This document shows positions 1 through 7,115 of a DNA stretch of 64,000 nucleotides, in pieces. A program made the translations under genes and the position numbers. The notes under the pieces were generated by a model, which worked only from the letters and a program-made list of their open reading frames with translations, ran no database searches and was not told where the DNA came from. Source of the DNA: Nitrosomonadales bacterium. Lineage in GTDB: Bacteria > Pseudomonadota > Gammaproteobacteria > Burkholderiales > Gallionellaceae. The first letter of the stretch is position 1; each line of letters begins with the position of its first letter. The stretch spans positions 248,001 to 312,000 of the forward strand of contig JAHFQZ010000003.1 in assembly GCA_023259055.1 (NCBI GenBank). Reading direction: 5' to 3'.

Positions 1-371
1 TATTCGCCGGAACGCTGGTTGAGCTTGTCGATGAAGTGCTGCTTGTGTATTTCAAAGCTGTTGCCTGTCAATCTGCTCTTGTTTTCCGCCAGTGTTTCCG
101 CCACGCGATTTGCCAGAAAGCTGGTGAATGCAAGACGGTCTTCAGCGGGTAATTGGCGATAGGCAATGCGGTCAGCGACTTGAACAAGGAATAATAAAAA
201 CTCGGTGAGAAAGGAAAAGTATTGTGTGCCGATTGCGATTTCAAATTTGGCTTTGCGGGTGTTTTTAAGTGCGTTATCCCCGATGCGCCATATGACAAAA
301 GCCAGCGCACCTGCAATTTCCTGAGGCGTTCTCTTGTGCCCACTCTTAAACCAGTGGCTTTTGATCCTCAT
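1..371 (-). CDS. Conserved hypothetical protein, C-terminus cut by the window edge
   Basis: An open frame runs from an ATG at 369-371 to the window edge without a stop (about 123 codons visible). It begins MRIKSHWFKSGHKRT. The visible part looks soluble and largely helical, with a central aromatic/hydrophobic stretch around residues 50-66 (YFSFLTEFLLFLVQV) that could be a buried helix rather than a true membrane span. It lies 40 nt downstream of the tandem TusA gene on the same strand, so it is probably the last visible gene of the five-gene unit that faces away from dsrA. I do not recognise a named family. The reading frame is supported by codon usage like the neighbours and by the lack of any better frame on either strand. 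Confidence 0.6.
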   Translation of the reverse strand, partial: MRIKSHWFKSGHKRTPQEIAGALAFVIWRIGDNALKNTRKAKFEIAIGTQYFSFLTEFLLFLVQVADRIAYRQLPAEDRLAFTSFLANRVAETLAENKSRLTGNSFEIHKQHFIDKLNQRSGE

Positions 372-411
372 GGCTTTAGATGCGCAAAATTAGCAACAAT
401 CACAAATTCAA

Positions 412-897
412 TCATCCTTTTTGCAGGAAAAACTCATACTCGCCTGCGGATACTTCAATGGTGTCGAGGATTTTTATTCCGGTCATGTTGGCCCAGCCAA
501 TGATATCGGAGCGTATCCCTGGGCAGTTGCTGACAAGCTTGAGTGTTTCGCCTGAGTTCATGCCGTTCAGAAGCTTTTTGGCCTCAACAATCGGTCCAGG
601 GCATACTACACCGCGAATATCCAGAATTACATTCGCTTTGCGCGCTGTCCCCTGGCCCTTCATGATGTAATAGCCGGTGCCGCCGTCCGGCATCGCTTCT
701 GTCCCCATTACATTGTTTCGAGTCTGTTCAGCCCAGGCGAACAGGTCGTCCCTGGTGCCCGGGCAATCCGAGATCAACAATAGTACTTGCTCGTTTTTCA
801 GGTCGTCGACTACACGCTTGGCGCCAAGCAGTGGAGCGGGGCAGGTCAGGCCGCGCATATCAAGTTTGATATTGGCGTGCAAATTTTGAGTGTTCAT
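412..897 (-). CDS. Tandem TusA/SirA-domain sulfurtransferase (two complete domains)
   Basis: The 161-aa protein contains two consecutive TusA-like domains. Domain 1 (about residues 10-80) carries GLTCPAP and domain 2 (about 90-161) carries GVVCPGP; both keep the CPxP cysteine that takes up a persulfide in TusA. Each domain also has a second cysteine (DCPG, NCPG). In sulfur oxidisers TusA relays sulfane sulfur to DsrE and DsrC, so a carrier role in cytoplasmic sulfur trafficking is likely (inference). The start chosen is the ATG at 895-897, preceded by AGGACA; a TTG at 936 overlapping the upstream stop would add 13 residues. The gene follows the cysteine-less DsrC homologue closely and is probably co-transcribed with it. 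Confidence 0.85.
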   Translation of the reverse strand: MNTQNLHANIKLDMRGLTCPAPLLGAKRVVDDLKNEQVLLLISDCPGTRDDLFAWAEQTRNNVMGTEAMPDGGTGYYIMKGQGTARKANVILDIRGVVCPGPIVEAKKLLNGMNSGETLKLVSNCPGIRSDIIGWANMTGIKILDTIEVSAGEYEFFLQKG

Positions 898-932
898 ATT
901 AAATGTCCTGTTGGTTGCTGAACTATCGTTGT

Positions 933-1262
933 TCAATATCCACCTTTACCATAAGGCTGGGGTAACCCGGCAATTTTAGCGCCTTGTTTTGCAGGGCCGG
1001 TTGGAAATAAATCATACAGAGATTTGCTGTCTGCCTCAGGCCAGAACTCCTGCACATCTTTCAGCATGTTGCGAAAGTTGGGTGTGTGGCCATGTTCCCG
1101 GTATTGATCGCGCATGTAATTGATTACCTGCCAATGCTTGGGTGTCAGCTCGATGTTTTCCGCCGCTGCAATGACGCTTACCACTTCCTCGCTGTAATCT
1201 GGCTCCAGCAAGTAGCCATCCGCATCGGTTTCAAGCTCTTTATTTGCAATTATGTATCCCAT
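933..1262 (-). CDS. DsrC/TusE-family protein lacking both C-terminal cysteines (RspA-like)
   Basis: The 109-aa protein has the full DsrC/TusE fold signature: a GYLL start, LTPKHWQVINYMRDQY in the middle, and a C-terminal arm with GPAKQGAKIAGLPQPYG. In genuine DsrC the arm reads KQAC...GC. Here alanine replaces the first redox cysteine and lysine the penultimate one, so the protein cannot form the trisulfide or persulfide intermediates of DsrC. Cysteine-less members of this family have been called RspA and are thought to be regulatory (established naming; function inferred). It has a strong RBS (GGAGG) before the ATG at 1260-1262. A bona fide dsrC lies 5 kb away in the divergent operon. Confidence 0.85.
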   Translation of the reverse strand: MGYIIANKELETDADGYLLEPDYSEEVVSVIAAAENIELTPKHWQVINYMRDQYREHGHTPNFRNMLKDVQEFWPEADSKSLYDLFPTGPAKQGAKIAGLPQPYGKGGY

Positions 1263-1278
1263 GATTAACCTCCGTTAA

Positions 1279-1869
1279 TTATTTCGCCTCATTCAAACCG
1301 GATATGACTTTGTGAGGCACAAATATTCCACACCCGAATTGGCGACTTTCTCCCAAGCCTGCATATTGCAATTGCAGGGATCCTTCCGGTTTCAGATCAT
1401 GTATCACCAAACTAAAGCCATGAATAGTATGCTGGTCGCCTGCAAGGGTGCGGCGTTTGCCGCAGATCAGTTGGGCCGTTATTTTCATTTCGCTTAACTG
1501 AGCCCTGATTCTGTCCATGAACATCGCTTCGTCGTTTGCGCCTGTTACCAGTTGCGAATGTAGGGTGGAAAAGGGTTGAATCTGGCGAGTCCTGCTTGTT
1601 CCTAACCGCAACTGGCTTGAGCCAATCTGTAAAGCGCTTCCACACAGACGCGATGCAGCACCTGACGATGCCGTCGGCAATCGTAGCACCAGCTTGGCGC
1701 GATTGGGAAGCAGCAAGCCTTCATTGCTTTCCGCTGTGCGCAATGGCAATACTCCTACCAGCTTTTCTTCGGCTAGATGTGGTGCATGGCGCACAATTTC
1801 TTCCCACAACGCAAATGGATAGGTAGCGGGAAGTGTTCCGCCGACAAGATCGAACACTATGTCGATCAT
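1279..1869 (-). CDS. Cas6/Cmx6-like RAMP protein, orphan (no array or other cas genes here)
   Basis: The 196-aa protein begins MIDIVFDLVGGTLPA. It resembles the Cas6 variant described for MYXAN-type CRISPR systems (Cmx6): N-terminal beta strand, VGVLPLR segment, an LRLP strand, a central GKRRTLAG, and a C-terminal glycine-rich loop GLGESRQFGCGIFVPHK typical of RAMP endoribonucleases. Cas6 normally cleaves CRISPR repeat RNA, but no CRISPR array and no other cas gene occur in the window. The gene sits between a 74-aa gene (13-nt gap) and the RspA-like gene (16-nt gap) in a sulfur-trafficking unit. Histidines suitable for catalysis exist near the N-terminus (RHAPH) but activity is unproven. The ATG at 1867-1869 was chosen because the upstream ATG at 1890 has no RBS. 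The family call is from motif memory, not a search. Confidence 0.65.
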   Translation of the reverse strand: MIDIVFDLVGGTLPATYPFALWEEIVRHAPHLAEEKLVGVLPLRTAESNEGLLLPNRAKLVLRLPTASSGAASRLCGSALQIGSSQLRLGTSRTRQIQPFSTLHSQLVTGANDEAMFMDRIRAQLSEMKITAQLICGKRRTLAGDQHTIHGFSLVIHDLKPEGSLQLQYAGLGESRQFGCGIFVPHKVISGLNEAK

Positions 1870-1882
1870 CTCCGGGATTCCA

Positions 1883-2107
1883 TTAATCATTGGCTGGCTG
1901 CACTTGAGAATCTGCCCAATGTTGCATGGTAGTCGCCCATTGCTGTGCAGTAGCAGGATCGATATCAAAAATCGTAAAACGTTTACCCTCACGAATTCGG
2001 ACGCGTAACAAGCTCATTCCGCCTTCGACGTGGTCGATCTGGTGCAATTCAATTTCCTGGCTACCCAAAGGAACTTTGATTTTTAATAATTCACGGGTTT
2101 TTGCCAA
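1883..2107 (-). CDS. Small conserved protein (74 aa) heading the cas6-like/rspA/tusA unit
   Basis: The 74-aa ORF starts MAKTRELLKIKVPLGSQEI and is rich in alternating charged and hydrophobic residues (QIDHVEGGMSLLRVRIREG, then FTIFDIDPATAQQW). This suggests a small mixed beta/alpha soluble domain with no cysteines, signal peptide or membrane segment. It is the first gene of the minus-strand unit and faces dsrA across a 343-bp intergenic region. Its good codon usage and tight linkage to the Cas6-like gene argue that it is real. I recognise no function; its partnership with the Cas6-like protein is the main clue. Confidence 0.65.
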   Translation of the reverse strand: MAKTRELLKIKVPLGSQEIELHQIDHVEGGMSLLRVRIREGKRFTIFDIDPATAQQWATTMQHWADSQVQPAND

Positions 2108-2450
2108 TTTGTATCTCCCAGTTGGTTACATTGTATTGTCCATAAGGGATATTCTCCACGAGATTCTCGGAGGTCTTAAGTTTATCGCTAATACTCTTAA
2201 TATTGAAATACTACTCGAGGAAGGTAAAACACTACTCTTTAGGGTTATAGAAAATAGCCGCTAAGGGTGATGGAATGCATTTGGGTTGAGCCGTAGTATA
2301 TCAACAATCATTAATATATTAGGTGTGCAGCCAGATTGAAATCAGTATGGTTCAAACGGAGCGCACAAATTGAAAGCAATCCCCGTCTCTGCCGGGTCAT
2401 AAATCGATTGCCTGCAGTAAGTCTTGGGCAATGCGACTGAAAGGAAGATT
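2108..2450. promoter_or_regulatory. Divergent promoter region between the sulfur-trafficking unit and dsrA
   Basis: This 343-bp non-coding region separates two divergent operons and must contain both promoters. It is clearly more AT-rich than the flanking genes. A perfect 11-bp palindrome CGAGATTCTCG lies at 2159-2169, close to the start of the minus-strand unit. The sequence ACTACTC recurs near 2210 and 2230. The dsrA RBS (AAGGAAG) is just upstream of 2451. No unambiguous -35/-10 pair could be chosen. No coding sequence is supported inside it. Confidence 0.5.
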
Positions 2451-3770
2451 ATGGCTAAGAAAATGCATGATACCCCAAACCTTGACCAACTCGAGACTGG
2501 CCCATGGCCCAGTTTTGTGACTGGCCTGAAAGCGTTGGCAAGAGACAAGGATTACGTAGTCGACCTGCTCGGACAACTTGAGACATCTTATCGAACCAAA
2601 AAAGGCTACTGGAAAGGCGGCACCGTCGGCGTGTTTGGCTATGGCGGCGGTGTTATCCCTCGCTTTACCGAACTCAAGGACGAAAAAGGCCAGCCCGTTT
2701 ATAAGGATTGTGCCGAGTTTCATACGCTTCGCATTATGCCTCCGCCCGGAATGCACTACGACACCAAGGTGTTGCGCGACATGTGCGATATATGGGAGAA
2801 ACATGGTTCCGGCTTGATCGCATTTCACGGACAGTCCGGTGACATCATGTTTCAGGGCGCGACAACAGAAAATGTGCAAAAAGCCTTCGATGAAATCAAT
2901 GAGCTCGGTTTTGACATGGGGGGAGCGGGTCCTGCGGTGCGCACCTCGATGTCGTGCGTGGGCGCTGCGCGCTGCGAGCAATCCTGCTACGACGAGGCCA
3001 AGGCACACCGCGCCGTATTGAACACATTCCTGGATGATATTCATCGCCCGTCATTGCCGTACAAATTCAAGTTCAAATTCTCCGGATGTCCGAACGATTG
3101 CATGAATTCCATACAGCGTTCGGATATGGCCGTAATCGGAACATGGCGCGACAATATTCGCACCGATGAGGCATTGGCGAAGAAATGGTTTGCCAAGCAC
3201 ACCATGGATCAGTTGGTGAATGACATTGTCGCGCGTTGCCCGACCAAGACTTTTCAGCTCAAGCAAATCAAAAACGTCAAGAGCAGCCCAACCATCTCCA
3301 GTGTTGCCATAAATGACACGCATGCGATAGAAATCGATAATCGCGATTGTGTGCGTTGTATGCATTGTATCAATGTGATGACCGGAGCGCTGGCTCCTGG
3401 CAAAGACAAGGGCGCTACCATTCTAATGGGCGGGAAACGCACCCTCAAGATCGGTGATCTAATGGGTACCGTTATTGTTCCTTTCATGAAGCTGGACACT
3501 GACGAGGACATGGAAAAGCTGGTCGCCCTCGGCCAGCGCACTATCGACTTCTTCGCGGAAAATGCACTCGAACACGAACGCACCGGAGAAATGATCGAGC
3601 GTATCGGTTTGGCCAGTTTCCTTGAAGCGATGGAAATCGATGTGGATGTCAATATGGTTTCCACACCGCGCACCAACCCCTACGTCCGCACCGATGGCTG
3701 GGATGAAGAAGTTGCAAAGATCAATGCCCAAAAAGATGCCATCCAAAACAACAAGCAGCAGGTTGCCTGA
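2451..3770 (+). CDS. dsrA: DsrA, reverse dissimilatory sulfite reductase alpha subunit
   Basis: The 439-aa protein is the alpha subunit of the cytoplasmic siroheme sulfite reductase, which in sulfur oxidisers works in reverse, releasing sulfite from DsrC-bound sulfur. The siroheme-[4Fe-4S] cysteine sets are present (CVGAARCEQSC about residues 169-179 and SGCPNDC about 212-217), as is the inserted ferredoxin domain (CVRCMHCINVM about residue 299 onward). Length is typical. The ATG at 2451 has a good RBS (AAGGAAG); an upstream in-frame TTG at 2424 would add only nine atypical residues. It heads dsrABEFHCMKLJOP and is followed by dsrB after 11 nt. The presence of dsrL and dsrEFH marks the oxidative type. 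Confidence 0.98.
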   Translation: MAKKMHDTPNLDQLETGPWPSFVTGLKALARDKDYVVDLLGQLETSYRTKKGYWKGGTVGVFGYGGGVIPRFTELKDEKGQPVYKDCAEFHTLRIMPPPGMHYDTKVLRDMCDIWEKHGSGLIAFHGQSGDIMFQGATTENVQKAFDEINELGFDMGGAGPAVRTSMSCVGAARCEQSCYDEAKAHRAVLNTFLDDIHRPSLPYKFKFKFSGCPNDCMNSIQRSDMAVIGTWRDNIRTDEALAKKWFAKHTMDQLVNDIVARCPTKTFQLKQIKNVKSSPTISSVAINDTHAIEIDNRDCVRCMHCINVMTGALAPGKDKGATILMGGKRTLKIGDLMGTVIVPFMKLDTDEDMEKLVALGQRTIDFFAENALEHERTGEMIERIGLASFLEAMEIDVDVNMVSTPRTNPYVRTDGWDEEVAKINAQKDAIQNNKQQVA

Positions 3771-3781
3771 GGAGATTGAAC

Positions 3782-4861
3782 ATGAATGCACCCGTACAGA
3801 TGCGTCGCCCCAAAGAGACCGGCGTACCAGACAACAAGAAGTATCTGCATCCATTGCTGCTGAAGAACTATGGCAACTGGAAATATCATGACCGTCCGCG
3901 TCCAGGAGTGCTGCATCATGTCTCGCATAACGGTGACGAGGTCTGGTCGGTCCGCGCCGGCACACAGAGGCAAATGGACGTTCATACCATCCGGAGATTG
4001 TGCGATATAGCCGACAAGTTTGCGGAAGGCCATGTGCGATTTACCATCCGATCCAATATCGAGTTTATGGTCTCCAGTGCGAAAAAAGTCGATCCACTGA
4101 TTGCTGAGCTGGAAAAAGGAGGCTTCCCGGTTGGTGGTACGGGTAATTCGATATCGATGATCGCCCATACGCAAGGCTGGCTGCACTGCGACATTCCAGG
4201 CACGGATGCTTCCGGAGCGGTCAAGGCATTGATGGATGAATTGATCGTTGAATTCAGGCGTGAAGAAATGCCAAACCGCGTGCATCTTTCCACGTCCTGT
4301 TGCGAAATCAATTGCGGCGGGCAGGCTGATATTGCGATCGTCATTCAACACACCAAGCCGCCCGTAATCAATCACGACTTGGTAGCCAATATTTGCGAAC
4401 GCCCGACTGTGGTGGCGCGCTGTCCGGTCGCCGCGATTCGTCCGGCGATGGTGAACGGCAAACCTTCCCTGGAAATCGATGAATCGAAGTGTATGTGCTG
4501 CGGCGCTTGCTATCCGCCTTGCCCGCCGATGCAAATCAACGACCCGGAATATTCAAAGCTGGCGATCTGGGTTGGCGGTAAGAATGCCAATGCGCGCGGC
4601 AAGCCGACCTTCATGAAAATGGTCGCATCCGGTTTGCCAAATAACCCGCCGAGGTGGCCTGAAGTTTCTGAAGCAGTAAAAAATATATTGCACGTTTACA
4701 AGGAAGACGCCCGCCCGTGGGAACGGATGGCGGACTGGATCGAGCGCATCGGCTGGCCGCGTTTCTTTGAAAAGACCGGATTGCCATTCACCAAATATCT
4801 GATCGATGATTGGCGCGGCTCCCGAGCAACTCTCAATGCTTCGACTCATATTCGCTTCTAA
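3782..4861 (+). CDS. dsrB: DsrB, reverse dissimilatory sulfite reductase beta subunit
   Basis: The 359-aa beta subunit pairs with DsrA in an alpha2beta2 enzyme. It contains the catalytic siroheme-cluster motif (STSCCEINCGGQADIAI, about residues 170-186) and a ferredoxin domain (CMCCGACYPPCPPM). The C-terminal half, with WIERIGWPRFFEKTGL, matches the conserved DsrB end. ATG at 3782 follows the RBS GAGGAG, which overlaps the dsrA stop region; a TTG six bases upstream is in frame but unnecessary. It is co-transcribed with dsrA. Confidence 0.98.
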   Translation: MNAPVQMRRPKETGVPDNKKYLHPLLLKNYGNWKYHDRPRPGVLHHVSHNGDEVWSVRAGTQRQMDVHTIRRLCDIADKFAEGHVRFTIRSNIEFMVSSAKKVDPLIAELEKGGFPVGGTGNSISMIAHTQGWLHCDIPGTDASGAVKALMDELIVEFRREEMPNRVHLSTSCCEINCGGQADIAIVIQHTKPPVINHDLVANICERPTVVARCPVAAIRPAMVNGKPSLEIDESKCMCCGACYPPCPPMQINDPEYSKLAIWVGGKNANARGKPTFMKMVASGLPNNPPRWPEVSEAVKNILHVYKEDARPWERMADWIERIGWPRFFEKTGLPFTKYLIDDWRGSRATLNASTHIRF

Positions 4862-4891
4862 GCATTGGCTTCTAACTTGGGAGATGGACGC

Positions 4892-5251
4892 ATGAAATTT
4901 GGTATTGTCGTTAACGAGGGGCCTTATCAGCATCAAGCCAGCGACACGGCTTACTTGTTCTGCAAGGCGGCTATCGAAAAAGGGCATGAGGTGTGGCGCG
5001 TTTTTTTCTACCATGACGGTGTGAATAACGCCTCCAAGTTGACTGAACCGCCACAGGATGACCGCCATATTGTCAACCGCTGGAGTAAACTCCACGAGGA
5101 GCATGGTGTAGATTTGGTGGTTTGCGTCGCTGCGGCATTACGCCGTGGCATCAAGGAAGAAAATCTGGCGCAAGGTTTCCGTATTTCCGGGCTGGGCCAG
5201 TTAACGGAAGCGGGAATTAAAGCCGATCGTCTGGTTGTGTTTGGCGATTAG
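4892..5251 (+). CDS. dsrE: DsrE, sulfur-relay subunit with active-site cysteine
   Basis: The 119-aa protein is the DsrE subunit of the DsrE2F2H2 sulfur-relay complex, which receives sulfur from TusA and passes it to DsrC. The active cysteine is Cys78 (DLVVCVAAALRRG), the same position reported for Allochromatium vinosum. The sequence MKFGIVVNEGPY at the start is typical. ATG at 4892 is preceded by GGGAGATGGA. Presence of dsrEFH is a hallmark of sulfur oxidisers rather than sulfate reducers. Confidence 0.97.
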   Translation: MKFGIVVNEGPYQHQASDTAYLFCKAAIEKGHEVWRVFFYHDGVNNASKLTEPPQDDRHIVNRWSKLHEEHGVDLVVCVAAALRRGIKEENLAQGFRISGLGQLTEAGIKADRLVVFGD

Positions 5252-5261
5252 GGAGAACGGG

Positions 5262-5627
5262 ATGAGTGAAATCAAGAAATTCATGTTCGTGAACCGCAAG
5301 GCTCCGCACGGCACAATCTACGCGCTTGAATCGCTCGAAGTTGTGCTGATTACAGCAGCGTTTGACCAGGATGTTTCCCTGGTGTTCCTGGACGATGGCG
5401 TATATCAACTGAAAAAGGGTCAGCAGACCAAGGGTATCGAAACCAAGAACTTCTCACCCGCTTACCGTGCGCTAGAAGGCTACGACATCGAAAAACTGTA
5501 TGTCGAGAAAGAATCAATGGAAGCGCGCGGTATCAGTGAAGAGGATTTGCTTGTGGATGTTACCGTACTCGGGCGCTCGGAAATGGGCGAATTGATGGAT
5601 CAGCAAGATGTAGTCTTGAGCTTCTAA
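5262..5627 (+). CDS. dsrF: DsrF, sulfur-relay subunit
   Basis: The 121-aa DsrF subunit of the DsrEFH complex begins MSEIKKFMFVNRKAPHG and ends in a buried EMGELMDQQDVVLSF. As in other DsrF/TusC proteins it has no reactive cysteine and is structural within the hexamer. ATG at 5262 follows the RBS GGGAGAACGG, ten nucleotides after the dsrE stop. It lies between dsrE and dsrH as expected. Confidence 0.96.
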   Translation: MSEIKKFMFVNRKAPHGTIYALESLEVVLITAAFDQDVSLVFLDDGVYQLKKGQQTKGIETKNFSPAYRALEGYDIEKLYVEKESMEARGISEEDLLVDVTVLGRSEMGELMDQQDVVLSF

Positions 5628-5641
5628 TGGAGAATAATTAA

Positions 5642-5938
5642 ATGCTGCACATCATCAACAAATCTCCGCTGACGAATTGCTCTCTGGATAGCTGTTTGCG
5701 CGTTGCCCAACGGGGCGATATTTTGCTGATCGAGGACGCAGTTTACGCCGCTACAACCGGCAATGCGTTCGAAGGCAGGGTGCGTGAGGCGATGGGGCGT
5801 TTCAGAATCCATGTTTTGCAGCCTGATATCGAAGCGCGCGGATTCGCCGGCCGTCTCATCGAAGGAGTTTTACCAGTGGATTACAGTGGTTTCGTCGAGC
5901 TCACGACCACAAACAAAACCTGCCAATCCTGGCTATAA
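5642..5938 (+). CDS. dsrH: DsrH, sulfur-relay subunit
   Basis: The 98-aa DsrH (TusB-like) subunit begins MLHIINKSPL and has cysteines at 13 and 18, the latter near the conserved Cys20 of Allochromatium DsrH. GDILLIEDAVYAA is the conserved core strand. It completes the DsrEFH relay complex. ATG at 5642 is preceded by TGGAGAA. A gap of 24 nt separates it from dsrC. Confidence 0.96.
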   Translation: MLHIINKSPLTNCSLDSCLRVAQRGDILLIEDAVYAATTGNAFEGRVREAMGRFRIHVLQPDIEARGFAGRLIEGVLPVDYSGFVELTTTNKTCQSWL

Positions 5939-5962
5939 ACCATACTAATTAAGGAGAATACT

Positions 5963-6298
5963 ATGGCAAGCATCGAAGTTAATGGCAAAACTTATGAAAC
6001 GGATGAAGAGGGTTACCTTGTCAATCTAGCCGACTGGAATGCTGAAGTCGCGAATTACATCGCGCAAACAGAAAAAATCAACATGACAGATCAGCATTGG
6101 GAAGTGGTCAATTATTTGCGTGAGTATTTTGAAGAATATCAAATTGCGCCAGCAGTTCGAGTGTTGACCAAAGCCATTGGCAAAAAATTTGGCGCTGAAA
6201 AGGGCAACAGCGAATATCTGTATGGGCTGTTCCCGTACGGCCCGGGCAAACAGGCATGCAAGATTGCCGGCTTGCCGAAACCAACAGGTTGCATTTGA
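5963..6298 (+). CDS. dsrC: DsrC, sulfur-carrier substrate protein
   Basis: This 111-aa DsrC is the physiological substrate of DsrAB and the electron/sulfur shuttle to DsrMKJOP. Both redox cysteines of the flexible C-terminal arm are present: KQACKIAGLPKPTGCI places them at residues 99 and 110 (penultimate). The central MTDQHWEVVNYLREYF helix is conserved. ATG at 5963 follows AAGGAGAA. It contrasts with the cysteine-less homologue at 933-1262. The following 85 nt before dsrM carry no gene. Confidence 0.98.
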   Translation: MASIEVNGKTYETDEEGYLVNLADWNAEVANYIAQTEKINMTDQHWEVVNYLREYFEEYQIAPAVRVLTKAIGKKFGAEKGNSEYLYGLFPYGPGKQACKIAGLPKPTGCI

Positions 6299-6383
6299 TC
6301 CGGAAGGACAGAAGTCAGATGAAAGAAAAGCAGGTTATGAACCTTGATTCTGCTTTCTGATAACTGGCCACCGCCCCTTGACA

Positions 6384-7115
6384 ATGAGCACGTTCTTCGC
6401 CTTGCTGTTTTGCCTCGCGTTCGCGCTGTTCGCGCTGGGACTCGGATACAAGATTTACGATTTCGCACGCACTCCAGCCCCGCTCAAGATACCTACTACG
6501 CCGGCTCCCGTTAACACAGGTGGCGTAGTTTTGCGCATGGCACGTGAAGTCGTGCTTTTCGAAAGCCTTTTCAAGTCGAATTTATGGATTTGGGGCTTGG
6601 GCTGGCTGTTCCACGCCAGCCTGGCATTGGTGCTGCTGCGTCACCTGCGTTATTTCACCGAGCCAGTTTGGTCATGGGTGGCGTTCATTCAGCCATTCGG
6701 CATGTATGCGGGCATCACCATGTTGCTCGGCGCGGCAGGGCTATGGGGGAGGCGTTTGTTTGTCGAACGTATCCGCTACATTTCCACTCCTTCCGACCAC
6801 CTGATGCTGGTGCTGCTTATGGCAATTGGCCTGTCAGGATTGTCCATGACCTTTGTAGCGCATACCGATGTGATCTCGGTGAAAGGTTTTTTTCTTGGCT
6901 TGATGGCTTTCAACTGGCAGGTGTTGCCTTCAAGCGTTAATCTTTATGCGCATCTGTTTATGGTTTCGGTATTGTTAGTGATTTTTCCGGTCAGCAAATT
7001 GCTGCACGCGCCTGGCGTGTTCTTCTCTCCCAGCCGCAACCAGGCGGACAACCCGCGGGAGAAACGCCACATTGCTGCCTGGGCAAAGCAACTGGAATCG
7101 GAGTCCGGTAAATGA
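6384..7115 (+). CDS. dsrM: DsrM, cytochrome b-type membrane subunit
   Basis: The 243-aa integral membrane protein of the DsrMKJOP complex resembles the NarI gamma subunit: about five hydrophobic helices with histidines in WLFHASLALVLLRHL and NLYAHLFMVSVLL that can ligate heme b. It passes electrons between the quinone pool and DsrK. ATG at 6384 is used; a TTG six bases upstream is an in-frame alternative, and neither has a strong RBS. The stop overlaps the dsrK start (ATGA). Confidence 0.95.
   Translation: MSTFFALLFCLAFALFALGLGYKIYDFARTPAPLKIPTTPAPVNTGGVVLRMAREVVLFESLFKSNLWIWGLGWLFHASLALVLLRHLRYFTEPVWSWVAFIQPFGMYAGITMLLGAAGLWGRRLFVERIRYISTPSDHLMLVLLMAIGLSGLSMTFVAHTDVISVKGFFLGLMAFNWQVLPSSVNLYAHLFMVSVLLVIFPVSKLLHAPGVFFSPSRNQADNPREKRHIAAWAKQLESESGK

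Noticed and set aside
1..2450. CRISPR array expected near the Cas6-like gene
   Set aside because: No regularly spaced direct repeats of 25-40 nt were seen on either side, nor elsewhere in the window, and no cas1, cas2 or effector genes.
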